64,000 bases of DNA, from the NCBI RefSeq assembly GCF_029689925.1, contig NZ_CP121445.1, forward strand, positions 4,324,501 through 4,388,500, written 5' to 3'. The notes beneath the pieces were generated by a model, which worked only from the letters and a program-made list of their open reading frames with translations, had not been told where the DNA came from and made no database searches. Positions within the stretch are counted from its first letter, which is position 1, and every line of letters starts with the position of its first letter. Of the stretch, positions 17,099-26,785 are shown one piece after another. The DNA is from Anaerocolumna sp. AGMB13025 (GTDB lineage: Bacteria; Bacillota; Clostridia; Lachnospirales; Lachnospiraceae). The position numbers and the translations under genes are program-made.

Positions 17099-19102
17099 TC
17101 AAGAAATTTTCTTTGTCTTAATGCCATATGCCTTCGCATATTTATAGGCGAAGGAACCAGGTGAACATCTGATTAATTTTACATCCGTATTTTCAAAGAC
17201 TGTGGGGTCAATCATCTTTACTGTACTGGGAATTGTTAGATCAACCAAACCTGTGCAGCCTCTAAATGCCTGAAACTCAATTTCTCTAACAGTATTTGGA
17301 ATTACGAGTTTTGTTATATTATGGCAATCCCAGAATATACGGTTGGGTATGATAGTAAGACCTTTCTTCAAAGTGACATCAGAAAGGCTATCACAGTTTG
17401 AAAATATATATGTTCCCATAACTTTAACAGAACCCGGAATAACAGCAGATTCCAGGTTATAGGAGGATTCAAATACGCTGGAACCTATTTCAGTCACTGT
17501 ATCCGGTATTTCTATGGATTTTAGGTTGCATCTCGAGAAGGCATAGTCCTTTATGCTTTTAAGTCCTTTAGGGAGTATAATCGATTTTATATTGGAACCT
17601 GCGAAAGCATAAGTATCAATGACTGTCATTCCTTTTGGCAATATAACTTTTTCAGTGGCGGTTATACTACTAAAGGCATACCTGTATATTTTTTTTACAT
17701 TAGCTGGTATCTGGTAAACGATATCATCACCTTTATATTTAAAAAGTATATCATTAATAATTATTGTCTTTTCTGAAGAGGTAATCCAGGGATTCCAATA
17801 GAACGCATCTTCACCAAAATCTTTTACTTTCTTGGGAATATCCAGTTTTTCTAAACTCTCACATTTATAAAATGCATAGTCTCCAATAGCAGTAAGAGAC
17901 TCTGGTAAATTTACTTCTGCCAGGCTGCTGCAATTATTAAAGATTTTTTCCGGCAGACTTGTAATACCTTCTGGAATGTTGATTTTAACCAAATTTGTGC
18001 AGCCGGCGAAGGAACCGGGTATCAGTTCTTTTATTCCGACAGGTAGTATGACCTCCTTTATAGAGGTATTGCCAGCGAATGCATCACCTCCTATATACTG
18101 GATGGAAGCCGATATCTTTACGATATCTTCCTTTCCGTTATATTTAATAAGGGTTTTTCCGGCGGTCAGATTTTCCTTATGTGATTTGTTAAACCAGGGT
18201 GTATCTGTAAATGCATCCTTACCTACATAGGTGATGGTAGAGGGTAAATTTATCTCTGTCAGCTTTTTCGAGCCTCCGAAAGCGCCTCCTTCTATAGTTT
18301 GTGTCCCTTTCTTTATAGTAACGCTTTTTAATTTATCATTACTGCCAAAAGCATTAAGCCCAATTGATTTCACAGAACCAGGGATTACCACCGACTGTAG
18401 ATTTTCACAATTAATAAAGGCGGCAGTACCAATAGATTCAATTCCCTCTTTTAGTGTCAATTTTTTAAGCGGGGATTCTGCAAATACACCTTTTTCTATA
18501 ATCTTAACATTACCGGGAATGGTAAGCTCCTTTATGTTTTCAGCTCCATGAAAAAAGGAATTTTCTAATATGATAGTTACATTACTTGGTATGGTTACAT
18601 TAGTACTCTTCCCAATATATTCTTCCAAAGCACCGTTTACAACACTACACCCATTTATTGCATGTTTTTTTTGCCAGGCTGTGCCTCTAAAAACCGAACT
18701 TCCCGTTATTTTTACGTTGCTTGGCAGACTTACATCCGTAAGGTTTGTGCAATAGACAAAGGCTGCCCCCATTATTTCTTTCACACCTTTTTTAATAGTG
18801 ACCTTTTTTAATGAGGTACAGGTCGAAAATGCATCTGAACCGATTATTTCTACATTACCGGGAATAATTACTTCTTTTATGGTATTGTTATAGGAAAAGG
18901 CGTCCATGGCAATCCCTTTTACGTTGGAGGGTATGGTTACTTTGGCTGAATTTCCGTAATAATGGTAAAGGACTCCATCTGAGCGAATGTCAAAATCCTT
19001 TGAAGCTGCGTAACCCTTTACAGGGTTAATAATGGGTAATAGGCTGATAATCAGTAATAATAGAACTACATTTTGTAAATTTTTTCTTTTGTATAATTTC
19101 AT
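17099..19102 (-). CDS. secreted BspA-like leucine-rich repeat protein
   Basis: A 667-residue protein with a signal peptide (basic start, hydrophobic stretch NVVLLLLIISLLPIINPV, likely cleavage after GYA). The rest is built almost entirely of BspA/TpLRR-type repeats of about 23 residues, with recurring L-x-x-V-x-I-P-x-x-V-x-x-I-G-x-x-A-F. There is no LPxTG motif, SLH domain or other visible anchor, so it is probably released or loosely wall-bound. Such proteins often bind host or plant surfaces or other cells. AGGGAGG precedes the ATG. The metallophosphoesterase gene follows at once in the same transcript, an unusual partner for a secreted LRR protein. Confidence 0.92.
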   Translation of the reverse strand: MKLYKRKNLQNVVLLLLIISLLPIINPVKGYAASKDFDIRSDGVLYHYYGNSAKVTIPSNVKGIAMDAFSYNNTIKEVIIPGNVEIIGSDAFSTCTSLKKVTIKKGVKEIMGAAFVYCTNLTDVSLPSNVKITGSSVFRGTAWQKKHAINGCSVVNGALEEYIGKSTNVTIPSNVTIILENSFFHGAENIKELTIPGNVKIIEKGVFAESPLKKLTLKEGIESIGTAAFINCENLQSVVIPGSVKSIGLNAFGSNDKLKSVTIKKGTQTIEGGAFGGSKKLTEINLPSTITYVGKDAFTDTPWFNKSHKENLTAGKTLIKYNGKEDIVKISASIQYIGGDAFAGNTSIKEVILPVGIKELIPGSFAGCTNLVKINIPEGITSLPEKIFNNCSSLAEVNLPESLTAIGDYAFYKCESLEKLDIPKKVKDFGEDAFYWNPWITSSEKTIIINDILFKYKGDDIVYQIPANVKKIYRYAFSSITATEKVILPKGMTVIDTYAFAGSNIKSIILPKGLKSIKDYAFSRCNLKSIEIPDTVTEIGSSVFESSYNLESAVIPGSVKVMGTYIFSNCDSLSDVTLKKGLTIIPNRIFWDCHNITKLVIPNTVREIEFQAFRGCTGLVDLTIPSTVKMIDPTVFENTDVKLIRCSPGSFAYKYAKAYGIKTKKIS

Positions 19103-19287
19103 AAATCCTCCCTATTATAGTGTTTTGGTTTAAGCAGATAAGTTGAATATTGATAATAATAAATTATGAAACTCAAACCATTTTTTGAAAATTAAAACAA
19201 AATAATTATATCCGATTTTTACTAAATTGAGAAGATGCCAAACTAAACTTTACTAACCTAATATTCAATCTAATTTGGGAAAGATTA

Positions 19288-19569
19288 ATATCTAACTAAA
19301 AAAGAGTACACGTTTATCATTTACATCTATACCATGGTATCGCTCGAGCTCATCTCTAATACGGCGATATCGTTTATCCGGTGATTCTGTATGTATTCTT
19401 TCTATCTCACTAACGATACGTTTATTGAGCATTTCATTTTCAGGTTCATCTCTACGAAGCCACTAATACCAAATAATTTTGCCTCGTGAGTTGCAGATAT
19501 TTTTCCATCCAAGCACCTCTGAACAATATCTATTTTGACTTCAAAGGAAAACTTTGCTTTTCTACTCAT
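19288..19569 (-). pseudogene. IS3-family transposase remnant (orfA start fused to orfB piece)
   Basis: From the ATG ending at 19569 the minus strand encodes MSRKAKFSFEVKIDIVQRCL and an HTH-like continuation typical of IS3-family OrfA, stopping near 19411. A shifted frame then gives NKRIVSEIERIHTESPDKRY, then RRIRDELERYHG and VNDKRVL, the N-terminal pattern of IS3 OrfB, ending in a stop at about 19288. Most of both genes, including the DDE catalytic region, is gone. The 660-base gap between the LRR and dehydrogenase genes holds this remnant and its end hairpin and nothing else that I can support. Confidence 0.75.
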
Positions 19570-19572
19570 AAA

Positions 19573-19635
19573 ATATGCTCCCTTCTAAGTGACAAGTTTT
19601 TATTATTTCACTTGTCTACCTAGAAGGGAGCATAT
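19573..19635. repeat. inverted repeat at the end of the IS3 remnant
   Basis: The arm at 19573-19596 (ATATGCTCCCTTCTAAGTGA then CAAG) pairs with 19611-19635 with few mismatches across a 14-base loop, immediately before the remnant's ATG. It probably represents the left end of the original insertion sequence plus a protective stem over its start. No second end was found on the other side. Confidence 0.6.
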
Positions 19636-19762
19636 CAGTTTTATGAACACACTCTACTCTTTGTGAATAGTTGTCAATACGTTAACTTAATCAGTTCGGG
19701 CAATAACTATTACATTTGTAAAACTTTTTTTATACGGTAATTTATATCTATTCCTGTTTATC

Positions 19763-20803
19763 CTAGTTGATTTTAATTACTGCCTTAACTACATCTTTTG
19801 CATTATTCACTACGAAATCAAACGCCTCTTTTGTCTGCTCGAAGTCAAATTCATGACTTACGATGTCTTTAACATTGATTGCACCGCTTGCAATGGCATT
19901 AATTGCAACAGGATATAAATTACGGTATCTGAATATCGTCTTTAACTCTCCTTCTTTGCCCATCAGCTTCATAAAGTTAAATTCTACTTCATCCTTAGGT
20001 GTCATACCTACCAAAACAATGGTGCCTCCGCGTTTTACTACATCGGCGGTTTGTTTTACCGTAACTTCTGCCCCTGCTGTATCGATAACAACATGAGCGC
20101 CGTTACCCTCTGTAATTTCATCAATTTTCTTGATTACATTTTCTTCCCTGGCGTTAATAACGTGGGTGGCACCAAGGCGTTTCGCAGTCTCTAGTCTGTT
20201 GGGAAGAACATCCACTACGATTATTTTAGCCGCGCCTCTGGCTTTACTGGATAAGAGGGTAACCAGACCGATACAGCCGGTTCCGAATATAACTACCGTA
20301 TCCCCCAGTTTAACATTACCTTTACCGGTTGCATGAAGACCTACGGCAAGCGGTTCTACCAGCGCACCTTCTAAATTGGATACATTATCCGGCAGTTTAA
20401 AGCACATATCCTCCGGATGTGCCACATAGTTGGCAAATACACCATGATACGGCGGTGTTGCAAAGAATTCAACATCAGGACAAAGGTTATACTGACCAGA
20501 TTTGCAGAATTCACATTTACCGCAGGTCTTGCCGGGTTCTAAGGCAACTCTGTCACCTACTGCCAGACTTTTTACTTCTTTCCCAACTGCCACTACTTCT
20601 CCGGCGCATTCATGTCCCAGGATAAAATCCCCTTCTACTACAAAATCACCGATTCTGCCGTGTTGGTAATAATGAACGTCGGAACCGCAGATACCTACGA
20701 TATCTACTTTTACTAATACATCTTTATCATGAACGACAGGCATATCGATTTCCTTCCATACCATATCGTTAGTTCCATGCATAAATATAGCTTTGTTTGT
20801 CAT
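19763..20803 (-). CDS. zinc-dependent polyol dehydrogenase (sorbitol/xylitol type)
   Basis: A medium-chain dehydrogenase/reductase of about 346 residues. Catalytic-zinc residues are seen in GICGSDVHYY and LGHECAGEV; the structural zinc loop CGKCEFCKSGQYNLCP has its four cysteines. A Rossmann motif (FGTGCIGLVTLL) binds NAD(P). The pattern around SDVHYYQHGRIGDF is that of sorbitol, xylitol and related polyol dehydrogenases, which oxidise a polyol to a ketose. The frame is open to 20848, but AAGGAGG stands eight bases before the ATG at 20803. It is the last gene of a sugar ABC importer unit, implying that the imported substrate is a polyol or a sugar yielding one. Confidence 0.92.
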   Translation of the reverse strand: MTNKAIFMHGTNDMVWKEIDMPVVHDKDVLVKVDIVGICGSDVHYYQHGRIGDFVVEGDFILGHECAGEVVAVGKEVKSLAVGDRVALEPGKTCGKCEFCKSGQYNLCPDVEFFATPPYHGVFANYVAHPEDMCFKLPDNVSNLEGALVEPLAVGLHATGKGNVKLGDTVVIFGTGCIGLVTLLSSKARGAAKIIVVDVLPNRLETAKRLGATHVINAREENVIKKIDEITEGNGAHVVIDTAGAEVTVKQTADVVKRGGTIVLVGMTPKDEVEFNFMKLMGKEGELKTIFRYRNLYPVAINAIASGAINVKDIVSHEFDFEQTKEAFDFVVNNAKDVVKAVIKIN

Positions 20804-20850
20804 TGTAAAAACCTCCTTATTTATATTGGAAATGCTTTTGTTTTTCATAC

Positions 20851-20906
20851 CTGTACCGGAATGCGGGTTATATTTTTATATGGACCCACATTCCCTGGCA
20901 GGTACT
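20851..20906 (-). terminator. intercistronic hairpin between binding-protein and dehydrogenase genes
   Basis: CCTGTACCGGAATGCGGGTT (20850-20869) pairs with the region ending GGTACTG at 20906 around a TATATTTTTATA loop. There is no strong T-run on the minus strand, so it is more likely a processing or partial-termination stem that keeps binding-protein mRNA in excess over the dehydrogenase. Confidence 0.55.
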
Positions 20907-21015
20907 GATTATAGCTTAATGTTTTGTGTAAACCCCAGGTAATTCGTAATACTAATTGCTCTTGTTATTTACTTTTGTTATTTGATTACTAACGTATTCG
21001 TCTATCGTATTGTTA

Positions 21016-22038
21016 CTATTTTATAGCACCGGATTTTTTGTGCATTTCGATATACTGGTCTACATTGTCTTTTGTTATTAACGGGCAGTCAATGTCAATA
21101 TCAATCTGGGTCTCTTCACCGGTTAATAATTTGTTGGCTGTGGAGAGTAAAGCGGTTGCCAGGTCGTAAGCACTTTGTAAGCTTGTGGAAGTCATTAAGC
21201 CGTCTTTGATTAAGAGGCAGGCTTCTGCGGTACCGTCTACACCATAAGCTAAGATATTATCAAATTTCGGATCGTCTTTTACTACTTCAAGTGCACCTGC
21301 TGCCATGTTGTCATTCATTGCAATGACTGCATCAATCTTATCATTTGCCTGAACCCAGGTTTCCATGTAGTTCATAGCTTCGTCTTTATTCCAGTTAGCA
21401 ATTTCTTTTCCTACGATTTTAACGTCAGGTCTTTTATCAAAAAATTCTTTCTGCCAGCTTTGTTCTCTCTGGTCTGCATGGAAGTTTCCGGGAGGTCCTA
21501 AAAGTACAACTACGTTAGCACCCTGGGGAACTTGTGATACTGCTAAGTCAGCATTAACCTTTGCCTGGGCATAGGGATCTGCATCTACGGAAGAGGAACC
21601 TTCAATACCGCTGATACGTGCATTGGTTGTAATCGTAATAAGACCTGCCGCTACTGCTTTTTCAACATAAGGTCTTTGTGCTTCACCGTTGTTGGGCTGA
21701 ACGATAATGGCATCATATTTGTTTGTGATGGCATTTTCTATCAGTGAGTTTTCCGTATCATCAGAGGCCTGACCATCAAATACATCTAATTTTACATTCG
21801 GATATTTTTCTGCTTCTTCTGTTACCGCATTGGCTAACCAGGCTGCAAATGAGTCTGCCTGAGCTCTTGCGATATAGGCAATTCGGAATACTTTATCACC
21901 GCTGCTCTGATTATCTGTCTTGGTATCTTCTTTTGTCTGTTTAGTACCATTCGTACCCTGATCTTTTGTCTGTGAACACCCCGCTAATAATGAAGTCAAT
22001 AATGCTACCACCATTGTTAAAACTAACAATTTTTTCAT
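21016..22038 (-). CDS. sugar ABC transporter substrate-binding lipoprotein
   Basis: 340 residues with a lipoprotein signal peptide (lipobox LLAGC, acylated Cys21), then a Thr/Lys/Asp-rich linker. The rest is a type I periplasmic-binding fold of the ribose/galactose class (VFRIAYIARAQADSFAAWL ... DAIIVQPNNGEAQRPYVEKAV ... AVIAMNDNMAAGALEVV). It would be tethered to the outer face of the membrane and deliver a pentose, hexose or polyol to the permease encoded next to it. The ATG follows AGGAGGA. Confidence 0.93.
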   Translation of the reverse strand: MKKLLVLTMVVALLTSLLAGCSQTKDQGTNGTKQTKEDTKTDNQSSGDKVFRIAYIARAQADSFAAWLANAVTEEAEKYPNVKLDVFDGQASDDTENSLIENAITNKYDAIIVQPNNGEAQRPYVEKAVAAGLITITTNARISGIEGSSSVDADPYAQAKVNADLAVSQVPQGANVVVLLGPPGNFHADQREQSWQKEFFDKRPDVKIVGKEIANWNKDEAMNYMETWVQANDKIDAVIAMNDNMAAGALEVVKDDPKFDNILAYGVDGTAEACLLIKDGLMTSTSLQSAYDLATALLSTANKLLTGEETQIDIDIDCPLITKDNVDQYIEMHKKSGAIK

Positions 22039-22128
22039 ACCTTTTCCTCCTGATATTTTTTATTCTAAATAGGGACAACCCCTATACTAGACTGTTTCAA
22101 GGTTCCTGGTGTTCCATTTATTGTATGT

Positions 22129-23091
22129 CTATTTTTTCTTTCTCCTGGTCTTAGCCCAGATGTCATAGATAACAGCAAGTGCTATGATTGCGCCACGGAC
22201 AATCTGCTGTAAATAGGAGTTTACACCTACTAGTACCATGATGTTATCAAGAAAACCTACGATAAAGGCACCTGCCAGTGTTCCGGAAGCAGTACCAATA
22301 CCGCCTGTAAAGCTTGTTCCGCCGATTACTGCAGCCGTAAGGGCTTTGAACTCATAGCCAATGGCTCCGTTTGGCATTCCGCCATTCACACGGGACATAA
22401 ATAATACGCCTGCAATACCTACTAGGATACCATTGATAATAAAAGCTCTCATTTTAATCCGGTTAACATGGATACCGGAAGCATTAGCTGCTTCTTCGTT
22501 ACCGCCGATGGCATAGATTGAGCGTCCGAACACAGTATGCCGTAAAAGATACCAGGTTATAATAAGGGTTCCAACAAGAAATAACATGGGTGTCGGGATA
22601 CCGAATATCTTACCCTGACCGAATTTAACATAATCACCGATCTGATAAAGGTTCTGACCATTGGTATAAAGAAGGGCTGCTCCTCTAGCCATTGCCATCA
22701 TAGCCAGGGTTGCTATAAAGGGAGGAGTTTTATATTTGGTAACCATTAAACCGTTTAATACATTACAGCCGACACCTACCAAAATGGCAACGATAAAACT
22801 GATGGTAAGGGACCCTGTTGCAGTATAGGAAGAAATGGAGAGAACACCGGCTAAGGCCAGTACGGAGGCAGAGGATAAATCCAGCATACCCGATATAATA
22901 AGGATGGTCTGTCCAAATGCTAATATAGTTCCTACGGAAATCTGTGTGGATATATTCTGGAGATTGGCTACGGATACAAAGTTCTTATTCGCCAGCCAGC
23001 AAAAAATAAATAATGCTAATAAAACAAAATAGATACTGTATTGGGATTTGATGTTATTTAGCATCTTGCTTCTCTTACTATTGGTATTCAA
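22129..23091 (-). CDS. sugar ABC transporter permease (RbsC-like)
   Basis: A 320-residue protein with eight to ten membrane helices and the RbsC-family segment ALTAAVIGGTSFTGGIGTASGTLAGAFIVG near the C-terminus, the loop that contacts the ATPase. It should form a homodimeric channel. The start is TTG at 23091: GAGGTG lies eight bases ahead, inside the end of the ATPase gene, and the two genes are one base apart. The first ATG would remove nine residues and has no ribosome site. Confidence 0.93.
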   Translation of the reverse strand: MNTNSKRSKMLNNIKSQYSIYFVLLALFIFCWLANKNFVSVANLQNISTQISVGTILAFGQTILIISGMLDLSSASVLALAGVLSISSYTATGSLTISFIVAILVGVGCNVLNGLMVTKYKTPPFIATLAMMAMARGAALLYTNGQNLYQIGDYVKFGQGKIFGIPTPMLFLVGTLIITWYLLRHTVFGRSIYAIGGNEEAANASGIHVNRIKMRAFIINGILVGIAGVLFMSRVNGGMPNGAIGYEFKALTAAVIGGTSFTGGIGTASGTLAGAFIVGFLDNIMVLVGVNSYLQQIVRGAIIALAVIYDIWAKTRRKKK

Positions 23092-23092
23092 T

Positions 23093-24607
23093 TTATTTCA
23101 CCTCTTTCTGGAGTTTTGTTCCGGTTGCATAAGCCATAATACTTTCCTGGGTAAATTCCTCCCGGCTTAGCATCCCCGTCACTTTTCCTTTTGCCATGAT
23201 ATAAATTCTGTCGCACATTCCGATGAGCTCCGGCAGTTCTGAGGATACCATGACAAGGGCTTTCTTTTGCTTTGCCAGGTCTGTCATTAATTTATAAATC
23301 TCATACTTGGCACCTACATCAATACCCCTGGTGGGCTCGTCAACAATTAATATATCCGGGTCTGTAACCATCCACTTGGCCAGAATGACTTTCTGCTGGT
23401 TACCCCCGCTTAAAGATTCGATTTTGGTTTCATAATCAGGTGCTTTCACATTCATCTTTTCGCAGAACTCCGCCACAGACTTGTTTTCCTCTGCTCCATG
23501 GAGCCTGCCGTGATATATGAACTTCTTAAGACTGGCCAATGCTACATTTTCCTTAATGCTGCGGACAGGTATGATACCGAATCTTCTTCTGTCCTCGGAG
23601 AGCATAACCATTTTCTTATCAATACTGTGCTTAACGTTTTTAATCTGAGTTTTCTGATTCTTTATATAAATGCTTCCGGACTCATAGGGGTCCAGACCAA
23701 ATAAACATCTCATAACTTCTGTCCTGCCTGCACCCATCAGTCCAGCAAATCCGATGATTTCACCTTCTCTGACATGAAAGCTGACATTCTGGAATTTATC
23801 TCTTTGGCTGAGTTTTTCAACTTTTAGAAGTTCGCCGCCGAGTTTTATCTCTTCTTTCGGAAAATTATTCTCAAGCTTTCTTCCTACCATCTGAGCAATT
23901 ACAGTTTCTAAGTCATATTCTTTAATGGGTCTTGAATCTACCACACAGCCATCCCTAAATACCGTTATTTCATCAGCGATCCGAAAGATTTCATCCATCT
24001 TATGGGAGATATAAATGATACTGGCCCCCCGTTCCTTAATCTCATTGATTTTCCGGAATAATATCTCTACTTCCTTATTGGTTATGGCTGATGTAGGTTC
24101 GTCCATGATAATAATGTCCGAGTTATAGGATATGGCTTTTAATATCTCTAGCATCTGAATATCCGATACGGTTAAATCCTTAAGCTTAGTCTCAGGATCA
24201 TACTTTAAATTCTCCTTCTGTAAAAGCTCTCTGGTACGTTTTCTGATCTCCTTCCAATCAATCCTTCCATACCGGTCTCTGGGCCAGCTGCCAACACAAA
24301 GACTTTCTTCAATGGTCATTTCCGGCATATAATTTAACTCTTGAAAAATCATTGATATCCCAAGGCTTCTGGCCTGAATGGGATTCTTAATCTCAACTGG
24401 TTTTTCATCAAGGAGGATTTCACCGGCATCCGGTCGATAAATCCCATTAATCACTTTCATTAAAGTAGATTTCCCCGCACCGTTTTCTCCGCACAGGACA
24501 TGAACTGTTCCTTTTCTAACTGCAAAATTCACTTGATTTAATGCCTTTACCCCCGGAAAGGATTTATCAATATTCGATACTCTTAACTTAATGTCTGTAT
24601 GAATCAT
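23093..24607 (-). CDS. sugar ABC transporter ATPase with two ABC domains (RbsA/MglA-like)
   Basis: About 504 residues with two tandem ABC domains. The first has Walker A GENGAGKST and Walker B IIIMDEPTSAI but a degenerate signature (LTVSDIQMLEIL). The second has a poor Walker A (GLMGAGRTE) but a perfect signature LSGGNQQKVILAKWM and Walker B LIVDEPTRGIDVGAK. This split is normal for carbohydrate-uptake transporters of the CUT2 class. The frame is open to 24643, but AAAGGAG lies nine bases before the ATG at 24607. It is the first gene of the sugar import operon. Confidence 0.93.
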   Translation of the reverse strand: MIHTDIKLRVSNIDKSFPGVKALNQVNFAVRKGTVHVLCGENGAGKSTLMKVINGIYRPDAGEILLDEKPVEIKNPIQARSLGISMIFQELNYMPEMTIEESLCVGSWPRDRYGRIDWKEIRKRTRELLQKENLKYDPETKLKDLTVSDIQMLEILKAISYNSDIIIMDEPTSAITNKEVEILFRKINEIKERGASIIYISHKMDEIFRIADEITVFRDGCVVDSRPIKEYDLETVIAQMVGRKLENNFPKEEIKLGGELLKVEKLSQRDKFQNVSFHVREGEIIGFAGLMGAGRTEVMRCLFGLDPYESGSIYIKNQKTQIKNVKHSIDKKMVMLSEDRRRFGIIPVRSIKENVALASLKKFIYHGRLHGAEENKSVAEFCEKMNVKAPDYETKIESLSGGNQQKVILAKWMVTDPDILIVDEPTRGIDVGAKYEIYKLMTDLAKQKKALVMVSSELPELIGMCDRIYIMAKGKVTGMLSREEFTQESIMAYATGTKLQKEVK

Positions 24608-24805
24608 AAACCACTTCTCCTTTCTACTAAATATTTTAGGCATTTTGCTTCGTTACTTTCTGTAAATAAATAATACAATAAAATATTGCACAATTATATG
24701 AACAATATTAAGTTACTTGTGTACATTTTTACTTATATTAATTGATTGTTTTTATGGTTAAGATAAAATTTCATACTATATTACGATTTTTTTGTACAAT
24801 ATTAA

Positions 24806-25004
24806 GGTGAAACTCTACAACTCAAGGTAGAATTCCACAACTCTAGGTGGAACTCCACAACTCTAGGTGGAACTCCACACTCTAGGTGGAACTCTTCTAC
24901 TCAAGGTGGAACTCTTCTACTCAAGATAAAACTCTTCTACTCAGGTTAAAACTCTTCTACTCAAGTTAAAACTCTTCTACTCAAGTTAAAACTCTTCAAC
25001 ACAA
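24806..25004. repeat. tandem repeat, ten units of 20 bp
   Basis: Ten head-to-tail units of 20 bases (one of 19) run from 24806 to 25004. The early units follow GGTGGAACTCCACAACTCTA and grade stepwise into GTTAAAACTCTTCTACTCAA, so neighbouring units are most alike. The array lies between the sugar-operon promoter region and the YesN terminator. Apart from these, the 576-base gap holds only AT-rich promoter-like DNA at 24650-24800. Confidence 0.93.
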
Positions 25005-25008
25005 AAAA

Positions 25009-25080
25009 AAGAACCTCAGAATGTATTTGTATTGGGTCAGATTGAACTGACTCTCAATACACTTACGTTCTGAGGTTCTT
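25009..25080 (-). terminator. strong terminator of the binding protein-YesM-YesN operon
   Basis: A stem of about 32 bases per arm (AAGAACCTCAGAATGTATTT at 25009-25028 and onward, against the arm ending GAGGTTCTT at 25080) with a few mismatches and a short loop. On the minus strand it is followed by TTTTTTTTGTG. It lies about 100 bases past the YesN stop and abuts the 20-bp tandem array. Confidence 0.85.
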
Positions 25081-25183
25081 AAAAAAGACTGTATCCAATG
25101 CTTCCTAGAAAGAGCATAAGCAAGCTATTACCAGCAGGTATTCTATCCGATTGGCGCTCTCCCCTACTACATAATTCCTATCA

Positions 25184-26785
25184 CTATTTATTCCCCACAC
25201 CCTCTTTATACTCAACAACTGTTTTCCCGGTAATTTTCTTAAAGACCTTGCTGAAATACTGTTGATCACTGTAGCCGACCTTTTCGAATATCTCCTTAAT
25301 TTTAATATCCGATTCTAAGAGCAGCCGCTTCGCCTTTTCAATCCTTAATTTATTTATATAGATTGACATATTTTCTCCAGTCTCTTTTTTAAATACACTG
25401 CTTAAATAATGTTTGGATACACTTAACTCCATCGCCACATCATCCAGTGAAATCTTTTCCGTATAATGGTAATTAATAAAATTAAGAGCTTGATTAATTA
25501 AAAATCTGGAATTATTATACCGAATCTCCTGAATCTGCCGTATCAGTTTTTCTGAGAAATCCAGAAACAACTTATTAATATCAGAAAGCCTGTCTGCCTG
25601 TTCAATTTTGTAGTGATAGGACTTATGGGTTTCAAACTCTGGGCTCTCTGCCAGGTAAAGCCCATAACTGCCAAAAATATCACCCAACAGGTTGGAATAA
25701 AAGATTTTAACAATCATGGGAGAAACTGTAGTACTTTTAAAATAACGCTCTTTTTCCTCAAGCAACTCCTTTACCCGGTCAAGATTTTCAAGTCCAATTG
25801 CTTCAATAAAATTTTTGTTATACAGGTTTTTTAATTCTGAGACACTGGGTTCTTCGAAATTTATAGTATCTGCCGGAATAATAAGGTGATTGTCTTTCAT
25901 GGTATAAAACAGAGCCTGGGTTTTATCCGAAAATGTATTGTATATCCTGCCCGCCTGTTCTGCCTCATAAAACACCTGAGAATAGATACCATTTAATGAA
26001 ACATTAAAATACTGGAGAGCTCCGCTTGCGGCGGCAGAAAAAGTCCTCTTTATCTCTGCTGCTTTTAAATCTTTCGAGGATATAAAAATAAGATATCTAT
26101 GGGACTGGGCAATATCCGTATGGACAATATCAATATGTGCAATACCGTTAAGATTGAACTGCTCAAAAAGAATATTTAAAACCGCATAATCCACCTGGGA
26201 AATATCTGTTTTCGTATCTCCGTTATAGTTAACCGATAAACTAATAAATGCATAGGACGTGTCAGTGACGGGAAAATTAAGGGTTTTTAGTGCTTTTAAC
26301 TGTTTCTCCTCCAGATGAAACCCTTTCTTTAAGAGTTCAGCAGCTACTGCAAGTTTATGTTCCTCGGTAGTAGGTTTGTTCTCTTGCTCCATATCTGTTT
26401 TACTTTGCGTATCCAGCTTTTCTTTTAGGGAAAGCATGAGTTTTATCAGTTCTTCATCTTCGATCTCTGATTTTAGTATATAATCATTGGCTCCGGTTCT
26501 AATTGCTTTCCTTACATAGGAAAACTCATCATAACAGGTTAAGACCAGGATTTGGGCGTCAGAATCTTCTTTTCGTATCTGTTCTACCAGCCAGAGCCCA
26601 TCTTGTTTTGGCATTTTGATATCCGTTATGATTACCTCAGGGCGGCTTTTTAAATAGTTCTCATAAGCCTGTTCTCCATTGGCGGCTTCAGAAACTATGG
26701 TAAACCCAATCGCTTCCCAATCTATTGTAGTCTTAAGACCCACTCTAACTAGAACTTCATCGTCCACAATCATCACTTTATACAT
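25184..26785 (-). CDS. YesN-type response regulator with AraC output domain
   Basis: A 533-residue protein. Residues 1-125 form a receiver domain with the acidic pair D8-D9, phosphoacceptor D55 (IITDIKMPKQDG) and conserved Lys in YILKSE. The middle 280 residues are a poorly conserved linker. The C-terminal 100 residues are an AraC-type DNA-binding domain (ISLDDVAMELSVSKHYLSSVFKKETGE ... IKEIFEKVGYSDQQYFSKVFKK). It should be phosphorylated by the adjacent YesM kinase and activate sugar uptake genes. The ATG overlaps the kinase stop codon by one base (TAATG), showing translational coupling. Confidence 0.94.
   Translation of the reverse strand: MYKVMIVDDEVLVRVGLKTTIDWEAIGFTIVSEAANGEQAYENYLKSRPEVIITDIKMPKQDGLWLVEQIRKEDSDAQILVLTCYDEFSYVRKAIRTGANDYILKSEIEDEELIKLMLSLKEKLDTQSKTDMEQENKPTTEEHKLAVAAELLKKGFHLEEKQLKALKTLNFPVTDTSYAFISLSVNYNGDTKTDISQVDYAVLNILFEQFNLNGIAHIDIVHTDIAQSHRYLIFISSKDLKAAEIKRTFSAAASGALQYFNVSLNGIYSQVFYEAEQAGRIYNTFSDKTQALFYTMKDNHLIIPADTINFEEPSVSELKNLYNKNFIEAIGLENLDRVKELLEEKERYFKSTTVSPMIVKIFYSNLLGDIFGSYGLYLAESPEFETHKSYHYKIEQADRLSDINKLFLDFSEKLIRQIQEIRYNNSRFLINQALNFINYHYTEKISLDDVAMELSVSKHYLSSVFKKETGENMSIYINKLRIEKAKRLLLESDIKIKEIFEKVGYSDQQYFSKVFKKITGKTVVEYKEGVGNK

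Noticed and set aside
19288..19569. Intact small insertion sequence
   Set aside because: Both transposase frames are truncated and the catalytic part is missing; only one end is visible.
24806..25004. Possible CRISPR array (regular repeats)
   Set aside because: Units are contiguous 20-base repeats with no unique spacers and no cas genes nearby; it is a minisatellite.
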